Part shown: piece after piece, positions 60,718 through 64,000 of the stretch
Layout of the letters: each line of letters opens with the position of its first letter
Position numbering within the stretch: position 1 is the stretch's first letter
NCBI GenBank assembly: GCA_963697345.1
Contig: CAVONS010000007.1
Location: forward strand, 248,001-312,000
Source of the DNA: Prado023 sp963697345
GTDB lineage: Bacteria > Actinomycetota > Actinomycetes > S36-B12 > CAIYMF01
Reading direction: 5' to 3'
DNA length: 64,000 bases
Notes under the pieces: model-generated
The model's database searches: none
The model's input: only the letters and a program-made list of their open reading frames with translations
Told to the model about the DNA's origin: nothing
Position numbers and translations under genes: made by a program

Positions 60718-61701
60718 CTAGGTGGTGGGGCGTTGCCCGGGTGGCTGGCGGCGCTGGCGGCTCGTGGCGCTGGCGATGGACGTCGCGCCCTCGGCGACCG
60801 TCGATCCGTCCCGGTCCACGTGAGCCAGCGTGGTGCAGATCTCGTGCACGACCCGGCCGTCGACGGGCAGCGAGTTGTGCCCCACGGAGGACACGAAGAC
60901 GTTGCGCGCGTTGAGGTCCCCGTGCTCGATGCGGGCGTTCGCCTTCGGGACGATCATCTGGTCGAGGTCTGACCAGACGGCGACGAACCGGGTCCGGCAG
61001 CCCGGTGAGGGTGCGGCGAGCTCGGCGAGGATGTCCGATCCGGGGCGCATCTGGCGGGCCACGGGGTGGGGCACCAGCTTCGCCAGCTCGCTGCCCTGAT
61101 GTGGTGTCCCCAGCGTGACCAGCGTGTGCACCCGGGAGTCCCCGCCCATGCGCTGGACGAAGTACCGCGCGACCAGCCCACCCATGGAGTGTCCGATGAC
61201 GTGCACGCGCTCGTACCCGGTCTCGATGCACAGCGCCTCGACCAGCGCCTCGAGCCGTTCGGCCACGACGCGCACGTCGTCGGTCAGCGGTGAGTAGTTC
61301 AGCGTGATGATCCGGCCGAATCCACGTCGGCGCAGGCCGCGCTTGATCATCGTGAACACTGAGCGGTTGTCCACCACGCCGTGGATCAGGATGATCGGCG
61401 TGCCGGCATTCTCCACGTCACCGATGATCAGTCCGCGCTTGATGGGGTCCAGGCCCTCGAGGTTGAGGCGCTCCTCCGGGTGGCGCACCTGCTCCTCGAG
61501 GACGCCGAGGGGGTAGGTCACCACATGCGTGGCAGTCCAGGCGATCTCCACCGCTGTTCCGCGGATGACCGACGGGGTGGTGGCCCGGCGCACTCCACGC
61601 CCCGTGGCTCGGGTGGCCCGGCGCAGCACGCCGGCCCCGGCAGTCCCGGCGTCCGGGCCACTGGAGTCGTGGGCTCGGGCTGCCCGGTTGCTGCTCAGCA
61701 C
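60718..61701 (-). CDS. Alpha/beta hydrolase (triacylglycerol-lipase/PGAP1-like)
   Basis: A 327-residue hydrolase: IILIHGVVDNRSVFTMIKRG, nucleophile elbow HVIGHSMGGLVARYF, GTPHQGSELAKLV and a late His in SSVGHNSLP. The Arg-rich C-terminus is disordered. A lipase gene occupies the same place beside pcrA and icmB in Streptomyces. GTG 61701 is preceded at 6 nt by TACCGT on the minus strand; starts at 61719 or 61731 are alternatives. Confidence 0.83.
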   Translation of the reverse strand: MLSSNRAARAHDSSGPDAGTAGAGVLRRATRATGRGVRRATTPSVIRGTAVEIAWTATHVVTYPLGVLEEQVRHPEERLNLEGLDPIKRGLIIGDVENAGTPIILIHGVVDNRSVFTMIKRGLRRRGFGRIITLNYSPLTDDVRVVAERLEALVEALCIETGYERVHVIGHSMGGLVARYFVQRMGGDSRVHTLVTLGTPHQGSELAKLVPHPVARQMRPGSDILAELAAPSPGCRTRFVAVWSDLDQMIVPKANARIEHGDLNARNVFVSSVGHNSLPVDGRVVHEICTTLAHVDRDGSTVAEGATSIASATSRQRRQPPGQRPTT

Positions 61702-61762
61702 CGTCGCACGGTAGCGCATCTCCGGTGGCATCGGCCCCAGGGGGCGGGGCTACTCTTGCGCC

Positions 61763-62176
61763 ATGAGCACATCGAGTGTCGGTCACATCAGGGTCATCGT
61801 GGGCAAGCCCGGGTTGGATGGCCATGATCGCGGCGCGAAGGTTGTCGCCCGGGCGCTGCGTGACGCCGGCATCGAGGTCATCTACACGGGCCTGCACCAG
61901 ACGCCGGAGCAGATCGTGGCCACCGCGATCGCCGAGGATGCCGATGGGATCGGCCTGAGCATCCTGTCCGGGGCGCACATGACGTTGTTCCAGGCCGTGG
62001 TGGACATGCTGCGCGAGCGTGGGGCCGGCGATATCCGGGTCTTCGGCGGTGGGATCATCCCCGAGGCCGACATCCCCCAGCTCTATGCGATGGGTGTCGC
62101 CCACGTCTTCACGCCGGGCACCCGCACCGACGAGATCGTCGAGTGGGTGCGCGAAAACGTCGCACACGCAGCCTGA
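61763..62176 (+). CDS. Stand-alone cobalamin-binding mutase small subunit (IcmB-like)
   Basis: A 137-residue B12-binding Rossmann domain. IRVIVGKPGLDGHDRGAKVV contains the base-off motif DxHxxG (DGHDRG); ILSGAHMTLF and FGGGIIPEADI are the other cofactor-loop motifs. It matches the small subunit of isobutyryl-CoA-type mutases, and S. coelicolor icmB lies at the same location. No large mutase subunit is in this window, so its partner must be elsewhere. TACTCT (61751-61756) lies 6 nt before the ATG. Confidence 0.85.
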   Translation: MSTSSVGHIRVIVGKPGLDGHDRGAKVVARALRDAGIEVIYTGLHQTPEQIVATAIAEDADGIGLSILSGAHMTLFQAVVDMLRERGAGDIRVFGGGIIPEADIPQLYAMGVAHVFTPGTRTDEIVEWVRENVAHAA

Positions 62177-62281
62177 CGGGCGCCGGGCGAGGTTCGTAGG
62201 AGCCAGGGGGGACCGGCCGTCGGTCGGCATGGGGCACCCAACTAGTCTGGCGACCATCGGTGTTGTCAGTGAGGAGTCCCC

Positions 62282-63457
62282 GTGGATCTGTACGAGTACC
62301 AGGCCAAGCACCTGTTCGGAAAGCACCATGTGCCAGTCGTTCCCGGTGCCGTGTGCGAGACGCCCGACGCCGCCCGGCTGGCCGCGCGCCGCATCGGCGG
62401 CATGGTGGTCGTCAAGGCGCAGGTGAAGGTCGGTGGTCGCGGCAAGGCCGGCGGGGTCAAGCTCGCTGACGGTGAGGACGAGGCCAGCGACCGCGCCCGC
62501 GACATCCTGGGGATGGACATCAAGGGCCACATCGTGCACAAGGTGCTGGTCACCGAGGCCGCGGACATCGCCGAGGAGTACTACGTCTCCTTCCTGCTCG
62601 ACCGGGCCAATCGCTCGTTCCTGGCGATGGCCTCCGTGGAGGGTGGGGTCGAGATCGAGCAGGTGGCCGTGGACAACCCTGAGGCCCTGGCGATGATCCC
62701 GGTCGATGCCCTCGAGGGCTGCACGCCGGAGAAGGCGCGCGAGATCGTCGAGGCCGCGAAGTTCCCGGCAGATGTCGCCGACGACGTGGCCAACGTCCTG
62801 GTCGCGCTGTGGGATGTGCTGATCGGCGAGGATGCGACGCTGGTCGAGGTGAACCCGCTGGTCAAGACCACCGACGGCCGGGTCCTGGCCCTCGACGGGA
62901 AGGTGTCCCTCGACGAGAACGCACACTTCCGGCACGCGTCGCACGCGGACCTCGTCGACGTGTCAGCGACCGACCCGATCGAGCTGCGGGCCAAGTCCTT
63001 CGACCTCAACTACGTCAAGCTCGACGGCTCAGTCGGGATCATCGGCAACGGTGCCGGCCTGGTCATGTCCACGCTGGATGTCGTGGCGTACGCCGGCGAG
63101 GAGTTCGGCGGGGTCCTGCCGGCCAACTTCCTGGACATCGGTGGAGGCGCCAGCGCCGAGGTCATGAGCAACGGTCTGGACATCGTCCTGACGGATCCGG
63201 GCGTGAAGTCGGTGTTCGTCAACGTGTTCGGTGGGATCACCTCCTGCGTGGAGGTGGCCAACGGGGTGAAGCAGGCCCTGGAGATGCTGAAGGCTGCGGG
63301 CAAGGCGGTCGACAAGCCACTCGTGTGCCGCATTGACGGCAACCGCGCCGAGGAGGGCCGGGCAATCCTGCGCGAGGCGCAGATCCCCGGCGTGGAACTG
63401 GTCGAGACGATGGATGAGGCCGCACGCCGCGCGGCCCAGCTCGCGGCAGGGAAGTGA
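62282..63457 (+). CDS. sucC: Succinyl-CoA synthetase subunit beta (ADP-forming)
   Basis: A 391-residue ATP-grasp subunit of the TCA-cycle enzyme. It starts DLYEYQAKHLFGKHHVPVVP. KAQVKVGGRGKAGGVKLA (nucleotide binding), LVEVNPLVKT (metal) and NFLDIGGGASAEVM, NVFGGITSC are diagnostic. GAGGAG lies 5 nt before the GTG. A -10 TAGTCT (62243-62248) gives a leader of about 27 nt. sucD follows 9 nt later. Confidence 0.97.
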   Translation: MDLYEYQAKHLFGKHHVPVVPGAVCETPDAARLAARRIGGMVVVKAQVKVGGRGKAGGVKLADGEDEASDRARDILGMDIKGHIVHKVLVTEAADIAEEYYVSFLLDRANRSFLAMASVEGGVEIEQVAVDNPEALAMIPVDALEGCTPEKAREIVEAAKFPADVADDVANVLVALWDVLIGEDATLVEVNPLVKTTDGRVLALDGKVSLDENAHFRHASHADLVDVSATDPIELRAKSFDLNYVKLDGSVGIIGNGAGLVMSTLDVVAYAGEEFGGVLPANFLDIGGGASAEVMSNGLDIVLTDPGVKSVFVNVFGGITSCVEVANGVKQALEMLKAAGKAVDKPLVCRIDGNRAEEGRAILREAQIPGVELVETMDEAARRAAQLAAGK

Positions 63458-63466
63458 GGTAGGACC

Positions 63467-64000
63467 ATGGCGATCTTCCTTGATGGCGACTCGCGCCTGA
63501 TCGTGCAGGGGATGACCGGCTCGGAGGGCATGAAGCACACGACGCTGATGCTGGCCTCCGGGTCGAATGTGGTCGGTGGGGTGAACCCCAAGAAGGCTGG
63601 CCAGACGGTGACCTTCCCTGACACCGAGCTGCCGGTGTTCGGCACGGTTGCCGAGGCGATGGACAGGACCGGGGCCAACGTCTCAGTGGTCTTCGTCCCC
63701 CCGGGCGGGACCAAGGGTGCGGTGACCGAGGCTGTGGATGCCGGCATGCCGCTGGTCGTGGTCATCACGGAGGGCGTTCCGGTGCATGACACGGCGTCGT
63801 TCTTCCAGGATGCGGCGAACCGGGGCACCACACGGATCATCGGCCCGAACTGCCCGGGCATCATCACGCCGGGCACCAGCAACGCAGGCATCATCCCCGC
63901 GAGCATCAGTGGGGCGGGCCCGATCGGCCTGGTGAGCAAGTCGGGGACCCTGACCTACCAGATGATGTACGAGCTGCGTGACATCGGCTTCTCCACGGCC
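63467..64000 (+). CDS. sucD: Succinyl-CoA synthetase subunit alpha (partial, runs off the window)
   Basis: The first 178 codons are present. AIFLDGDSRLIVQGMTGSEG is the N-terminal CoA-binding motif. GGVNPKKAGQ, VPPGGTKGAVTEAVDAGM, ITEGVPVHD and IIGPNCPGIITPG are family motifs. The active-site phosphohistidine lies beyond the end. Cotranscribed with sucC. Confidence 0.96.
   Translation, partial: MAIFLDGDSRLIVQGMTGSEGMKHTTLMLASGSNVVGGVNPKKAGQTVTFPDTELPVFGTVAEAMDRTGANVSVVFVPPGGTKGAVTEAVDAGMPLVVVITEGVPVHDTASFFQDAANRGTTRIIGPNCPGIITPGTSNAGIIPASISGAGPIGLVSKSGTLTYQMMYELRDIGFSTA

Overview
This is chromosomal DNA of a high-GC actinobacterium (Actinomycetota). The evidence is the near-universal G/C third codon positions, frequent GTG starts, a WhiD/WhiB3-type Wbl protein, a BldM-like regulator, GuaB3, a GroEL1-type His-rich tail, an IcmB-like B12 protein next to sucCD, and gene orders shared with Mycobacterium (alr-tsaE-tsaB-rimI-tsaD-groES-groEL1-whiB3-guaB-guaB3-choD-guaA) and Streptomyces (whiD-bldM-guaB; pcrA-lipase-icmB-sucCD). 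I cannot assign a genus. No tRNA, rRNA, CRISPR array, transposase or phage gene is visible.

Layout. 0-7.5 kb: end of the large ribosomal-protein/RNA-polymerase-alpha region (adk end, map, infA, rpmJ, rpsM, rpsK, rpsD, rpoA, rplQ, truA), with an unexpected AAA ATPase between map and infA and a strongly folded, possibly new RNA leader before rpsM. 7.5-22 kb: an ABC-F ATPase, an alkyltransferase-like protein, rplM-rpsI, an antisense glgX-treY-treZ operon (glycogen debranching and trehalose synthesis), glmM and glmS, and a secreted NlpC/P60 hydrolase preceded by a recognisable c-di-AMP (ydaO-type) riboswitch. 22-29 kb: nnr (NAD(P)HX repair), alr, an alpha/beta hydrolase and the tsaE-tsaB-rimI-tsaD tRNA-t6A set, as a tightly overlapping operon. 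29-35 kb: an accessory block (a double-length sensor kinase, a response regulator, a small anchored protein, a secreted beta-sandwich protein, and a THUMP-like methyltransferase on the other strand). 35-44 kb: groES-groEL1 under two CIRCE operators, whiD, a MerR/B12-domain regulator, a TPR-like protein, bldM, guaB and guaB3. 44-51 kb: glpD, a semialdehyde dehydrogenase, a GMC oxidoreductase and guaA. 51-55 kb: a PspC/LiaF-like envelope-stress module divergent from its PspC-domain histidine kinase and response regulator. 55-64 kb: a pterin dehydratase-glyoxalase fusion, membrane and PIG-L proteins, a secreted peptidase-like Fn3 protein, pcrA, a lipase, an IcmB-like B12 protein, sucC and the start of sucD.

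Three points cut across the window. (1) groEL, the merR-like gene and guaB are each broken by one-base insertions (four in total) between 37.1 and 41.3 kb. All shift the frame the same way, so this stretch may contain assembly errors and should be checked against reads. (2) About sixteen genes have a TANNNT-like -10 hexamer 6-8 nt before the start codon, so leaderless mRNAs appear common. (3) Several short tandem repeats (mostly 15-bp units) sit in or beside genes. The best candidates for something undescribed are the four-way-junction RNA before rpsM (2979-3087), the double sensor kinase block (29-34 kb) and the cluster of DnaA-box-like sites before glpD.
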